64,000 bases of DNA from Micromonospora sp. WMMD1102 (GTDB lineage Bacteria > Actinomycetota > Actinomycetes > Mycobacteriales > Micromonosporaceae): the NCBI RefSeq assembly GCF_029626265.1, contig NZ_JARUBN010000001.1, forward strand, positions 992,001-1,056,000, given 5' to 3'. The translations under genes and the position numbers were made by a program. Positions 1-10,433 of the stretch are shown piece after piece (the stretch's first letter is position 1; each line of letters starts with the position of its first letter). The notes beneath the pieces are model-generated. The model had not been told where the DNA came from. It made no database searches and was given only the letters and a program-made list of their open reading frames with translations.

Positions 1-38
1 CACCGGGCCCGCCGAGTTCCCACTCCGCCATCGGGTCC

Positions 39-67
39 TTACCAACCGCCCGGCACGGGCGTAGCTT
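39..67 (+). promoter_or_regulatory. Candidate promoter of the PPOX flavoprotein gene
   Basis: TTACCA at 39-44 and TAGCTT at 62-67 are 17 bases apart, which fits an actinobacterial housekeeping -35/-10 pair. It leaves a leader of about 25 bases before the ATG at 101, with a GGGGGAGG ribosome site. Inferred from sequence only. Confidence 0.4.
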
Positions 68-100
68 GGAGGGGGTAGAAGTCTGACGGGGGAGGCGGCG

Positions 101-736
101 ATGGTGGCACCGGCGGAGCTGGTGGAGATTGCGTCCGAGGCGGAGCTGCGCGAGCTGCTCGGCGAACCGATCCCCCGGGCGGTGACGAAGGAACGGGTAC
201 GTCTGCACGAGATCGACCGCGAGTGGCTGGCCGCCGCACCCTTCTGCCTGGTGGCGACAGCCGACCGGGACGGCAACTGCGACGTCTCGCCGAAGGGCGA
301 CCCGCCCGGCTTCACGCTGGTGCTCGACGACACCACGATCGCCATCCCGGAACGCCCCGGCAACCGGCGGGCGGACGGCTTCCGCAACATCCTGGCCAAC
401 CCGCACGTCGGGCTGGTCTACCTGATTCCCGGCCGGGGCGAGACGCTGCGGATCAACGGCCGGGCCCGGCTGGTCCGCGAGGCGCCGTTCTTCGACCAGA
501 TGGTGGTCAAGGGACACCGCCCGATCCTGGCCCTGGTGGTCGAGATCGAACAGATCTTCTTCCACTGTGCCAAGGCGTTCATGCGCTCGGCGCTGTGGCG
601 GCCGGAGAGCTGGCACCCGGAGGCGCTGCCGCCGCAGGCACAGATCGTCAAGCGGGTCCAGAAGACCGAGGAGTCGCTGGAGGAGCTGGAGCGCTACTAC
701 GGCGCCGAGTACGCCCGCCGGCTCTACCAGAGCTGA
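101..736 (+). CDS. Pyridoxamine 5'-phosphate oxidase-type FMN-binding protein
   Basis: This 211-residue protein looks like the actinobacterial FMN- or F420-dependent PPOX split-barrel flavoproteins of the MSMEG_1061 type. Recognisable pieces are CLVATADRDGNCDVSPKGD near residues 48-66, then a NRRADGFRNILANPHVGLVY stretch that forms the flavin-binding barrel, and a charged C-terminal helix. The ATG at 101 follows a GGGGGAGG site at good spacing. The family acts on varied small substrates in the cytosol and the substrate cannot be read from sequence. It converges on the glycolate operon and shares no obvious pathway with it. Confidence 0.85.
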   Translation: MVAPAELVEIASEAELRELLGEPIPRAVTKERVRLHEIDREWLAAAPFCLVATADRDGNCDVSPKGDPPGFTLVLDDTTIAIPERPGNRRADGFRNILANPHVGLVYLIPGRGETLRINGRARLVREAPFFDQMVVKGHRPILALVVEIEQIFFHCAKAFMRSALWRPESWHPEALPPQAQIVKRVQKTEESLEELERYYGAEYARRLYQS

Positions 737-769
737 CCCGCCCCGACGGGTCCGATCCGCCGGGGCGGG

Positions 770-2272
770 TCAGGAGAGCAGCCGCCGCACCGGCAGCCGC
801 CGCACCGGCAGTCGCCGGATGGAGGCGTCAAGCACCTGTGCGGTGTGCGCCAACCCGATCCGGCCGCCGCCGGCCCGGGGCAGCGCGGCGGCGATCTGCA
901 TCAGACAGCCCGGGTTGGCGGTCACCAGCAGCCGGGCGCCGGTGCCGAGCACGTTCCGGGCCTTGCGCTCGCCGAGTTCGGCCGCCGGTTCCGGGTTGAG
1001 GACGTTCCACACCCCGGCCGAGCCGCAGCACAGCTCCGGGTCGGCGATCTCCCGCAGCTCCAGCTCGGGAATGGCCCGCAGCAGTTCCCGGGGCTGGCTG
1101 CGGATGCCCTGGGCGTGCCCGAGGTGGCAGGCGTCGTGGTAGGCGACGCTCACCGGCAGCGGGTGCCGCCGGGCGACCGGGCCGAGTTCGACGAGGAGTT
1201 CGGAGAAGTCGCGTACCCGGGCGGCGAACGCGGCGGCCCGCTGGGCGTACGCCGGGTCGTCGGCGAGCAGGTCGGCGTACTCCTTCAGCGCCGAGCCGCA
1301 GCCTGCGGCGTTGACCACGAAGTAGTCGATGCCGGTGCCGTCGAAGGCGTCGACCAGGTCCCGGGCGAACCGGCGCGCCTCCTCCTCCCGGCCGTTGTGC
1401 AGGCTGAGCGCGCCGCAGCAGCCCTGCCGGGCGGGGTTCAGCAGCACCTCGCAGCCCTCGGCGGCCAGCACCCGGGCCGTCGCCGCGTTCACCCCGGGGA
1501 AGAACGCACTCTGCACGCAGCCGGTGAGCATCCCGACCACCGCCCGGCGCGGCCGGTACGCGGGTACCCGGTCCGGGGCCTTCGGCGCCCGGGTCAGCTG
1601 GGGAGCCAGCGACTCCAGGGTGGCCAGCGTCGGCGCCAGCCGGGGCAGCAGTCCGGTACGCCCCAGTAGCGCCCGCAACCCGCTGGCCTGGTACGCCCGT
1701 AGCGGTCCGCGCAGCAGCCGCAGCCGCTTCGGATACGGGAAGAGCGCGAAGATGGCCGCCCGCAGCGCGCGTTCCCGGGCGGGGCGGCGGTGTCGGCGTT
1801 CCACCTGTTGTCGGGTGTGCGTGATCAGCGTGTCGTAGCGCACTCCTGACGGGCAGGCGGTGACGCAGGCCATGCAGCCGAGGCAGGCGTCGAAGTGCCC
1901 GACCATGGATTCGCGCAGCGGCTCGCCCTCCAACCCCTGCCGCATCAGGTGGATCCGTCCCCGGGGCGAGTCCATCTCCTCGCCCCACAGCACGTACGTG
2001 GGGCAGCTGGGCAGGCAAAATCCACAGTGCACACAGTCGGCGACGAGGGCGGCGGGTGGCGGCCGGTGCCCGTCGAATGCCGGCCCACCGGGCGCCGGCC
2101 CGAGCAGCCCGAGCACGTCCCGGGGCGCACTCGCCGGCCGGGTACCGCCGGGCGACGGCGAATCGGGAGCGGGTGACGGCGAATCGGGAGCGGGCGGCGG
2201 CCCACCGGGCACAGCGTCCAGATCGTTGTTCGGGATGCCCGGGTCGGGTGCTGGTGCGGCGGGCGAAGGCAT
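770..2272 (-). CDS. glcF: Glycolate oxidase, iron-sulfur subunit GlcF
   Basis: This is the electron-transfer subunit of the membrane-associated glycolate dehydrogenase GlcDEF, which oxidises glycolate to glyoxylate. Two ferredoxin-like 4Fe-4S motifs are visible, CVHCGFCLPSCP and CLGCMACVTACP, followed by two CCG-type heterodisulfide-reductase motifs (GCCGAL and CCGSAG). The protein has 500 residues, longer than the usual 400-430, because of an N-terminal Pro/Ser/Asp-rich extension of about 75 residues that contains a 21-bp duplication (2154-2194). The C-terminus also carries a short repeat (RRLPV twice). The ATG overlaps the glcE stop codon by one base (TGATG), so translation is probably coupled. 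It is the last gene of the leftward operon. Confidence 0.92.
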   Translation of the reverse strand: MPSPAAPAPDPGIPNNDLDAVPGGPPPAPDSPSPAPDSPSPGGTRPASAPRDVLGLLGPAPGGPAFDGHRPPPAALVADCVHCGFCLPSCPTYVLWGEEMDSPRGRIHLMRQGLEGEPLRESMVGHFDACLGCMACVTACPSGVRYDTLITHTRQQVERRHRRPARERALRAAIFALFPYPKRLRLLRGPLRAYQASGLRALLGRTGLLPRLAPTLATLESLAPQLTRAPKAPDRVPAYRPRRAVVGMLTGCVQSAFFPGVNAATARVLAAEGCEVLLNPARQGCCGALSLHNGREEEARRFARDLVDAFDGTGIDYFVVNAAGCGSALKEYADLLADDPAYAQRAAAFAARVRDFSELLVELGPVARRHPLPVSVAYHDACHLGHAQGIRSQPRELLRAIPELELREIADPELCCGSAGVWNVLNPEPAAELGERKARNVLGTGARLLVTANPGCLMQIAAALPRAGGGRIGLAHTAQVLDASIRRLPVRRLPVRRLLS

Positions 2273-3693
2273 CAGATTCCTCCTACGAAACGGCCGGGCG
2301 CCAGCCGGGCATCGGGGTCGAACCGCTGCTTGACCCGGCGCATCAGCTCCAGCCCCTCCACCGGCCCCCACAGGTCGACCCGGTCCCGGACCGGCTCCGG
2401 CGCGGTAAGCACCACCGCGTGCCCGCCGACCTCGGTGGCGGCACCCCGCAGCTCCTCGACGACCCGGGCCACCCGGTCCGGGTCGGCCGCCGCCGGCAGG
2501 CCGGCGTAGAGCACCCCGGTGCCGGCCGAGCCGCGCACCCCGACCGGCACGTCGTGCCGGTCGGCCGCCGCCCGGCCCGCCGCCAGCAGATCGGGTACTC
2601 CGGAGAGCACCCCGGTCAGTTTCAGCCCGGTGTCGCCGGGCTGCCACGGGTACCGCCCCCACCAGGGTGGCGCCGTCGCGCCGGTCACCTTGTCGGTGCC
2701 GAGCAGCCGGGCGGCGGCCTCGGCCCGGCCGGCGACTCCGGCCGGGGTCCCCTCCAGCAGCAGCACCACCTCGTGACCGCCCTCCGGCGGCGCGTCGACC
2801 TCCAGGGCGGCCGGCACCAGTTGGGCGCCGAGCACGCTGCCGAGCAGCCGCCCGACCCGCGCCAGCCCGTCCGCCACACCGTCGCCGCGTCCGGCGTCGA
2901 CCCGGCAGCGCAGGTACGCCCGAGCGGCCGGCACCGGATGCAGCCGGAACACGCACTCGGTGACCAGCCCGAGCGTGCCGTACGCCCCGGTGACGAGTTT
3001 GCCGAGGTCGTAGCCGGCGACGTTCTTCACCACCTTGCCCCCGGCGTGCGCCACCACCCCGTCGGCGCGGACCATCGTGACGCCGATCAGCAGGTCCCGG
3101 ACGGTGCCGTAGAGCATCCGGCGTGGCCCGCTGCCGTTGCACGCGACCGCGCCGCCGACGGTGGCGCCGCCGACCGGGTCGTCCAGCCCCAACTGCTGCC
3201 CGGCCGGGGCGAGCGCCCGTTGGAGGTCGGCCAGCGGGATGCCGGCCCGGACCACCGCGATCAGGTCGCCGGCGGCGTGCTCGACCACTCCGGTCAGCCG
3301 GCGGGTCTCCACCAGCAGGTCGAGGGCGCGCGGCGGGTTGCCCCAGTCCGACCGGCTGCCGCCGCCGCGGAACCCCACGGTGAGCCCGAGTTCGGCGGCG
3401 GCCCGCAGCAGCGCCGCCGCCTGCGCGGTCGAGCCGGGCGCCGCCACGATCCGGGCCCGCACCCCGCCGAGCACGTCCACCGGCCCACCCGCCCGGACCA
3501 TCGGCACGATTCCGGCGTCGTCCGGCCCGGCCGGCGGGGCGGTGCCGGCTTCGGCCAGCGCGGCCCGGAGCCGGGCGAGCTGCTCGGTGGTCGGGTCGAG
3601 CTGCTCGGTGTTCGGGTCGAGCTGCTCGGTGTTCGGGTCGAGCTGCTCGGTGTTCGGGTCGAGCTGCTCGGTGTTCGGGTCGAGCGGCAGCAT
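2272..3693 (-). CDS. glcE: Glycolate oxidase, FAD-binding subunit GlcE
   Basis: A second FAD-linked oxidase subunit of the GlcDEF complex, 473 residues. The PCMH-type FAD domain shows VGFRGGGSRSDWGNPP and DDPVGGATVGGAVACNGSG, and the C-terminal FAD-oxidase domain ends with RFDPDARLAPGRFVGGI. The N-terminus is odd: after MLP come five heptapeptides (four LDPNTEQ and one LDPTTEQ) encoded by a 21-bp tandem repeat. The ATG is preceded by GGAGGTG, which lies inside a duplicated copy of the glcD 3' end. The gene lies 27 bases after glcD and is coupled to glcF. Confidence 0.92.
   Translation of the reverse strand: MLPLDPNTEQLDPNTEQLDPNTEQLDPNTEQLDPTTEQLARLRAALAEAGTAPPAGPDDAGIVPMVRAGGPVDVLGGVRARIVAAPGSTAQAAALLRAAAELGLTVGFRGGGSRSDWGNPPRALDLLVETRRLTGVVEHAAGDLIAVVRAGIPLADLQRALAPAGQQLGLDDPVGGATVGGAVACNGSGPRRMLYGTVRDLLIGVTMVRADGVVAHAGGKVVKNVAGYDLGKLVTGAYGTLGLVTECVFRLHPVPAARAYLRCRVDAGRGDGVADGLARVGRLLGSVLGAQLVPAALEVDAPPEGGHEVVLLLEGTPAGVAGRAEAAARLLGTDKVTGATAPPWWGRYPWQPGDTGLKLTGVLSGVPDLLAAGRAAADRHDVPVGVRGSAGTGVLYAGLPAAADPDRVARVVEELRGAATEVGGHAVVLTAPEPVRDRVDLWGPVEGLELMRRVKQRFDPDARLAPGRFVGGI
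3577..3681 (-). repeat. Five 21-bp tandem repeats in the glcE N-terminus
   Basis: Five consecutive 21-bp units on the plus strand (3577-3597, 3598-3618, 3619-3639, 3640-3660, 3661-3681) encode LDPNTEQ in reverse orientation. The leftmost unit has one change that gives LDPTTEQ. The length is a multiple of three, so copy-number change keeps the frame. Confidence 0.95.
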
Positions 3694-3694
3694 G

Positions 3695-3734
3695 GCTCAG
3701 TACACCTCCGGGAGTATCGCTCAGTACACCTCCG
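3695..3734. repeat. 16-bp direct duplication across the glcD/glcE junction
   Basis: GCTCAGTACACCTCCG occurs at 3695-3710 and again at 3719-3734. Read on the minus strand, the right copy holds the last codons and TGA of glcD, and the left copy supplies the GGAGGTG ribosome site of glcE. Confidence 0.9.
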
Positions 3735-5187
3735 CGAGACCGGCCTCCTGGAGCGGGTGCGCGCCCCGGTGCCGGCCGGGCACCTCGCCGCAGAGCCGGG
3801 GGGTGGGGAAGATCTTGCCGGGGTTGGCCAGCGAACGCGGGTCGAAGGCGCAGCGCAGCAACTGCATGGTGTCCAGGTCGTCGTCGGTGTACATCCGGGG
3901 CAGGTACTTCGCCTTGTCCATCCCGACGCCGTGCTCCCCGGTGATCGACCCGCCGTACGCGACGCAGAGGTCGAGGATGGCGCCCGAGAGTTCCTCGGCG
4001 CGTTCGGCCTGCCCCTCGACGGCGTCGTCGAAGAGCACCAGCGGGTGCAGGTTGCCGTCCCCGGCGTGGAAGACGTTCGCCACCCGGATGCCCCGTTCGG
4101 CGGCGAGTTCGTCGATCCGGCGCAGCACCTCCGGCAGGGCGGTACGCGGGATCACCCCGTCCTGCACGATGTAGTCCGGGCTGATCCGGCCGACCGCCGC
4201 GAAGGCGGACTTCCGGCCCTTCCAAAACAGTGCCCGCTCGGCGTCGTCGGCGGCGATCCGGATCTCGAACGCGTCGTTGGCCCGGCACAGCCGCTCCACC
4301 TCGGCGAACTGTGCCTCGACCTCGGCGGTCGGGCCGTCCAGTTCGACGATCAGCACCGCCCCCGCCCCGGCCGGATAGCCGCAGTGCACCGCCGCCTCGG
4401 CCGCCTCGATGGCGAGTGCGTCCATCATCTCCACCGCCGCCGGCACCACGCCGGCGGCGATGATCGCCGAGGTCGCCGCACCGGCCGCGTCCGTGGTGCG
4501 GAAGGCGGCCAGCAGGGTACGCACCGACTCCGGCAACCGGACCAGCCGTACGGTGACCTCGGTGGCGATCCCGAGGGTTCCCTCCGAGCCGACGAAGGCG
4601 CCGACGAGGTCGTAACCGGGGCTGTCCGGTGCCGCCCCGCCCAGCCGGACCAGGTCGCCGTCCGGGGTGACCACCTCCAGCCCGAGCACGTGGTTCGTGG
4701 TGAAGCCGTACTTGAGGCAGTGCGCCCCGCCGGAGTTCTCCGCCACGTTCCCGCCGATCGAGCAGATCTGCTGGCTGGACGGGTCCGGGGCGTAGTAGTA
4801 GCCGTACGGGGTGGCGGCCCGGGTCACCGCCAGATTGATCACGCCCGGTTCGACGACCGCCCGTTCGTCGGCGGGCAGCACCTCGCGGATGGCGCGCAGC
4901 CGGGAGGTGACGATCAGCACCCCGTCGGGGTGCGGGAGGGCGCCGCCGGAGAGCCCGGTGCCGGAGCCCCGGGCCACGAACGGCACGCCCGCGCCGACGC
5001 AGGCCCGGACCACCACGGCGCATTCCGTGGCGGTTCGCGGCAGCACCACGAGCGCCGGCACCACGCGGTACTGGGCCAGCCCGTCGCACTCGTAGGTCCG
5101 TAACCGGGCCCGGTCGTCGATCACCTGCTCGGCGCCGAGCGCGCCGCGCAGCTCACCGGTCAACCTCTCGATCACCGTCGCGGCCAT
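3721..5187 (-). CDS. glcD: Glycolate oxidase, FAD-linked subunit GlcD
   Basis: The catalytic FAD subunit of glycolate dehydrogenase, 488 residues, close to the family length. It shows the PCMH FAD-binding region (FVARGSGTGLSGGALPHPDG near residue 70, SQQICSIGGNVAENSGG near 145) and the C-terminal oxidase domain with NVFHAGDGNLHP and GSITGEHGVGMDK, both hallmarks of the GlcD/D-lactate dehydrogenase family. The ATG follows GGAGG. It is the first gene of glcDEF and lies 95 bases after aceB on the same strand, which favours the glycolate over the D-lactate assignment. Confidence 0.93.
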   Translation of the reverse strand: MAATVIERLTGELRGALGAEQVIDDRARLRTYECDGLAQYRVVPALVVLPRTATECAVVVRACVGAGVPFVARGSGTGLSGGALPHPDGVLIVTSRLRAIREVLPADERAVVEPGVINLAVTRAATPYGYYYAPDPSSQQICSIGGNVAENSGGAHCLKYGFTTNHVLGLEVVTPDGDLVRLGGAAPDSPGYDLVGAFVGSEGTLGIATEVTVRLVRLPESVRTLLAAFRTTDAAGAATSAIIAAGVVPAAVEMMDALAIEAAEAAVHCGYPAGAGAVLIVELDGPTAEVEAQFAEVERLCRANDAFEIRIAADDAERALFWKGRKSAFAAVGRISPDYIVQDGVIPRTALPEVLRRIDELAAERGIRVANVFHAGDGNLHPLVLFDDAVEGQAERAEELSGAILDLCVAYGGSITGEHGVGMDKAKYLPRMYTDDDLDTMQLLRCAFDPRSLANPGKIFPTPRLCGEVPGRHRGAHPLQEAGLAEVY

Positions 5188-5282
5188 CGTCGACCTCCGG
5201 TCGTCTCCGCGCTGGTCAGGGCATCCGCTCGTCGCCGGCCTCAGGACATCCGCCTAAGCGCATCCGCCTCTCGGCATCCGCT

Positions 5283-6863
<1,581 letters not shown>

Positions 6864-6938
6864 CGCCGACCTCCTCGTTGGTGATCCCATCAGGGTACGG
6901 CGCTCCGGACGCTCCGGCGCGTCGTGCGCCGGGGCGGT

Positions 6939-6988
6939 AAGGAAGGGCCCCTTCCTATCGTTTTTTGTATAGGAAGGGCCCCTTCCTT
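6939..6988. repeat. 20-bp perfect inverted repeat, each arm itself near-palindromic
   Basis: The arms at 6939-6958 and 6969-6988 are exact reverse complements around a 10-base spacer (CGTTTTTTGT). Each arm contains AGGAAGGGCCCCTTCCT, which is self-complementary apart from its central base. It sits between the phospholipase D-like gene and aceB, so it may act as a terminator. From memory, similar GGAAGGGCCCC elements recur between genes in Micromonosporaceae, but I cannot confirm this here. Confidence 0.85.
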
Positions 6989-6993
6989 GCACC

Positions 6994-8298
6994 TCAGCGG
7001 ATGGCGCCGCCGTTGGCGCGGCAGGTGTCCCGGACGTGCCAGAAGTCGGCGAGATAGTCGTCGTGGATGCCTCGGCCCATGATCCGGAGCATCGCCTCGT
7101 CGGCCTGGCGCAGTGCCGAGACGTTGTAGTTGTGGCTGCCGGTGAAGACCCGGGGCACGATGTCGTCGTCGTACGCACCGTCGATGATCATGTATTTGTT
7201 GTGCGTACGGATGTCCCGGCCCGGCCCGACGTTGTAGTGGCACTTGGTGAGCTGGACGTTGCTGCCCAGTGCGTTCAGCACCCCGCTGTTCGCCTCGCTG
7301 TAGACGACGTCGACCCAGCAGCCGGCGTTGCGCAGCGCGGTGAGCTTCTTGGCCACCTCGGGGCGGTTGAACGAGAACATGTTGACCCGTACGTCGGTCT
7401 GCCGGCGGGTGCCGTTGTCGTCGTAGTAGCAGGAGGCGACCGAGTCGAGCACGCTGACGACGGTGTCGGTGGCCGGGTCGCTGACCGGCTGCCCGGAGCG
7501 CTCCCGCCGGGGGAAGAAGTACGCCCGGTAGGTGCTGCCGGTCGGGGTGCCCCAGTAGTAGTCGTTGTTCCCGGCCGAGTTGTAGCGGTGGGACCGCAGG
7601 TCCGCGAAGTACTGCCGGTACGCCTGGTAGGTGGTGGCGTCGCTGAACGTCGACCCGTTGTTGTACGCCTCGTTCGCGTCCCACCAGCCGAGGTTCGCCG
7701 AGCCCTGGAAGACCACGTTGGACACCGTCGAGCCGTCGTTGCGCACGATGCTGGAGGCGGTCAGGAACTTGTTGTGGTTGTAGGCGGTGACCGACGAGTC
7801 GGTGTAGTCGATCCGCCGGGTGCCGATGCAGCCCCGGTCGGCGGTCGGAAACTTGTCGGCACAGTGCACGATGTACGACCCGGCGGTGTCGTTGCTGCCG
7901 AGCACCGGCAGCAGCCGCTGGTAGGGCCGCTGGCTCACCTGCTCGTGGTCCAGGATGATTTTGACGCGTACCCCCCGCTGGTGCGCGTTCAGCAGCCGGC
8001 CGGGCAGGTCGGGCGTGGTCGCCGAGTCGGTGACGTCGGTGACGCCGAACCCGAACCAGGACATCTGGATCTCGCCGCCGGCCGGTACCCGGTCGATGAT
8101 CCGGGCGAGTTGGACGAAGATGGCGTTCTGCTGGGCGGCCGTGCCGGTGGGGCGGTTGAAGACCGCGTCGTTCATCGTCGGATCCGGCTCGGCGGCGGCG
8201 GCCGGGCCGCTGCCCAGCAGCGGTAGCGTGCCGGCGGCGAGTATGAAGACGAGTGCCGACCGTGCGGTCGGGCGTGGAAAATATTTACGCATCCGCAT
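6994..8298 (-). CDS. Secreted phospholipase D-like protein
   Basis: The protein has 434 residues from the ATG at 8298. The N-terminus [20 protein letters not shown] leads into a hydrophobic stretch and an AAAA signal-peptidase region, so it is exported by Sec. Two HxK motifs in PLD context are present, [11 protein letters not shown] and [11 protein letters not shown], one in each half, as expected for the bilobed PLD superfamily. Substrate is unknown; such secreted actinobacterial proteins include phospholipases and nucleases. No Shine-Dalgarno is visible before 8298, and a start at 8337 is possible but would bury the signal peptide behind 13 extra residues. Confidence 0.85.
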   Translation of the reverse strand: MRMRKYFPRPTARSALVFILAAGTLPLLGSGPAAAAEPDPTMNDAVFNRPTGTAAQQNAIFVQLARIIDRVPAGGEIQMSWFGFGVTDVTDSATTPDLPGRLLNAHQRGVRVKIILDHEQVSQRPYQRLLPVLGSNDTAGSYIVHCADKFPTADRGCIGTRRIDYTDSSVTAYNHNKFLTASSIVRNDGSTVSNVVFQGSANLGWWDANEAYNNGSTFSDATTYQAYRQYFADLRSHRYNSAGNNDYYWGTPTGSTYRAYFFPRRERSGQPVSDPATDTVVSVLDSVASCYYDDNGTRRQTDVRVNMFSFNRPEVAKKLTALRNAGCWVDVVYSEANSGVLNALGSNVQLTKCHYNVGPGRDIRTHNKYMIIDGAYDDDIVPRVFTGSHNYNVSALRQADEAMLRIMGRGIHDDYLADFWHVRDTCRANGGAIR

Positions 8299-8381
8299 GG
8301 CTTGATGATCGCACCGAACTGTGACCGACGGAACCACCGTCGCCCGGTACGGATCGCCGGCCCGGCGCGGTTGGTGCGAAC

Positions 8382-9485
8382 GTGAACGGTCGGGACGACG
8401 TGAACGGTCGGGACGTGGACGTGCTGGTGGTCGGCGCCGGTCAGGCGGGGTTGTCCGCCGGCTATTTCCTGGGCCGGTCCGGCTTCGCCCCGGAGACCGG
8501 ATACGTGCTGCTCGACGGCGGTGCCGGGCCGGGCGGTGCCTGGCGGGACCGCTGGCCGACGCTGCGGATGGCCGCCGTGCACGGCGTACGCGACCTGCCC
8601 GGACGGCCGCTCGGCGAGGTCGACCCGGACCGCCCGGCCGCCGAGGTGGTCGCCGGCTACTTCGCGGCGTACGAGCGGGAGTTCGGCCTGCCGGTGCACC
8701 GACCGGTACGGGTGACCGGGGTGCACGACCGGCCCGACGGCCGGCTGGCCGTGCGGACCGACACCGGCGAGTGGCGGACCCGGGCGCTGGTCAACGCCAC
8801 CGGCACCTGGCGGCACCCGTTCTGGCCGCACTATCCCGGACAGGAGTCGTTCGCCGGCCGGCAACTGCACACCGCCGACTACCGGGGACCGGCCGAGTTC
8901 GCCGGCCGCCGGGTGGTGGTGGTCGGTGGCGGCACCTCCGCCCTGCAACTGCTGGACGAGGTCGCCACGGTCGCCGCCGAGACCCGCTGGGTCACCCGGC
9001 GACCGCCGGTGATCGCCGAGGGGAGGTACACCCCGGAGTGGGGCCGGGCCGCGGTGGCCCGGGTCGACGCGACGGTACGCGCCGGCCTGCCGCCGACGAG
9101 CGTCGTCGCGGCCACCGGTCTGGTGTGGACGGAGCAGCTGCGCCGGATGCGGGAACGCGGCCTGCTGCACCGGCTGCCGATGTTCACCCGGATCGTCCCC
9201 GAGGGCGTCGTCTGGGCCGACGGCACCCGGTTCATCGCCGACGTCATCCTCTGGTGCACCGGCTTCCGGGCCGTACTCGACCACCTGGCGCCGCTGCGAC
9301 TGCGTGGCCCGGGAGGCGGGATCGTGATGGACGGCACCCGGGTGGTCGCCGACGAGCGGGTACACCTGATCGGGTACGGGCCGTCGGCGAGCACGATCGG
9401 CGCGAACCGGGCCGGCCGGACCGCCGTACGGGAGATCCGGCGGTTGCTCGACCGGGACCGGGCTTCCGCCGAAACGCCGCGCTGA
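8382..9485 (+). CDS. FAD/NAD(P)-dependent flavin monooxygenase
   Basis: A 367-residue FMO/CzcO-type oxidoreductase. The FAD Rossmann motif is DVLVVGAGQAGLSAGYFLG near residues 12-30 and the NADP motif is VVVVGGGTSALQLLDEVA near 178-195. The first codons are duplicated: GTGAACGGTCGGGACG occurs at 8382 and again at 8400, giving two in-frame GTG starts 18 bp apart, so the true start is uncertain. It diverges from the PLD-like gene. Substrate cannot be inferred. Confidence 0.85.
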   Translation: MNGRDDVNGRDVDVLVVGAGQAGLSAGYFLGRSGFAPETGYVLLDGGAGPGGAWRDRWPTLRMAAVHGVRDLPGRPLGEVDPDRPAAEVVAGYFAAYEREFGLPVHRPVRVTGVHDRPDGRLAVRTDTGEWRTRALVNATGTWRHPFWPHYPGQESFAGRQLHTADYRGPAEFAGRRVVVVGGGTSALQLLDEVATVAAETRWVTRRPPVIAEGRYTPEWGRAAVARVDATVRAGLPPTSVVAATGLVWTEQLRRMRERGLLHRLPMFTRIVPEGVVWADGTRFIADVILWCTGFRAVLDHLAPLRLRGPGGGIVMDGTRVVADERVHLIGYGPSASTIGANRAGRTAVREIRRLLDRDRASAETPR

Positions 9486-9816
9486 CCTGGGGAAACGTTC
9501 GGACTGTCCGGCCCGGTGCGGCCCGTAGCACGACCCGCCGGACGACTCGCCGCATTTGACGAATCGGGTTGGAAGCGGCAACGTAGGGCAAGTACGGCCC
9601 GTCGCCCGAGCCGAGTGCCCGGGGTGACCCGCAGCGGCCGTACCCAGGCGTCAGCCCGGTCTGCGCACTGTGTGTGCGGACCAGACGAACGGGCTGGCTA
9701 CATGACCGATGCCACCGCGATCTCTGTAGGGCCGCAGCCGGCCTGACGCGGATGCCCGGGACAGCCCGCCGGTCGGGCGTACGGGCCGAGCACACGACAA
9801 TCCACGAGGAGTCCGC
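9486..9816. other. Intergenic region without a recognised gene
   Basis: 331 bases between the monooxygenase and the IscA-like gene. A TTGACG at 9556-9561 could be a -35 element, but no well-spaced TANNNT box follows. No tRNA, riboswitch or coding signal was seen on either strand. Confidence 0.5.
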
Positions 9817-10131
9817 ATGCTCACCATGACCGAGAACGCCGTACTCGTGATCCGGGACCTGACCGCCCGCCAGGAGGTGCCGAACGGCGCCGGCCTGCGT
9901 ATCGCCAGCGACCTCTCCGCCGGGTCGCTCAACCTCACCCTGGCGGAGAGCCCCGCCCAGGGTGACCAGGTGGTGGACAGCGACGGCGCCCGGGTCTTCC
10001 TCGACCCGCAGGCCGCGCAGATCCTCGACGACAAGGCCCTGGACGCGGCCGTCGACGCGCAGGGTGCGGTGCAGTTCGGCTTCGCCGAGCAGGGCCAGGG
10101 CGGTTTCGCCGAGCAGGGCCCGACCGTCTGA
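9817..10131 (+). CDS. HesB/IscA-fold protein lacking all cysteines
   Basis: A 104-residue protein with the layout of A-type iron-sulfur carriers: GAGLRIA near residue 25, a LTLAESPAQGDQVV strand, then GARVFLDPQAAQILDDK, matching the IscA pattern of strand, 'ARVFLD', and C-terminal sheet. The three cysteines that bind iron or Fe-S clusters in IscA/HesB are absent; the protein contains no cysteine at all. The tail carries a duplicated GFAEQG. ATG at 9817 follows GAGGAG. It stands alone between a monooxygenase and an exporter, so context gives no role. The fold assignment rests on pattern memory; function is not iron-sulfur carriage in the normal way. Confidence 0.65.
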   Translation: MLTMTENAVLVIRDLTARQEVPNGAGLRIASDLSAGSLNLTLAESPAQGDQVVDSDGARVFLDPQAAQILDDKALDAAVDAQGAVQFGFAEQGQGGFAEQGPTV

Positions 10132-10433
10132 CCCGAGCCGGGGCCCGACCGTCCGACGAGCCAGGGCCCGACGTCTGACGCTGTAGACCCTTCAGCCACG
10201 CCGGGGCCGGGTCTCCCGCCGGCTGGGATCGCCGGTGGGAGCCCGGCCAAGTGCCGGTACTGTCCAGCCGTGCACCGGTGCTTCCCGATCACCCCGCCGC
10301 CGCGCTCCTGAGCGGGGCGACAACCCCGGCGCGTCGTGCCGATCCGGCCGATGCGCCGTCCCCTGTTGGTTGATCCGGGCTCGCCCCGCTTCCGCGACCG
10401 ATCCCTTCTCCCGTCGCAGGAGCGCGAATCCCC
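10132..10433. other. Long leader/intergenic region before the DMT exporter
   Basis: 302 bases. The first part repeats GGGCCCGACC-like units after the IscA-like stop. Several GC-rich hairpins are possible nearer the exporter start, but I could not match any known riboswitch core. A GGAG ribosome site precedes the ATG at 10434. Confidence 0.4.

Noticed and set aside
770..5089. A 1439-codon minus-strand open frame across glcF-glcE-glcD
   Set aside because: Only its last 500 codons (GlcF) resemble a protein; the rest is Arg/Pro/Gly-rich shadow sequence antisense or out of frame to glcE and glcD, which are real.
10260..10433. Leader of the DMT exporter as a riboswitch
   Set aside because: GC-rich hairpins are possible but no conserved core of SAM, guanidine, ZTP, cobalamin or yybP-ykoY types was found.
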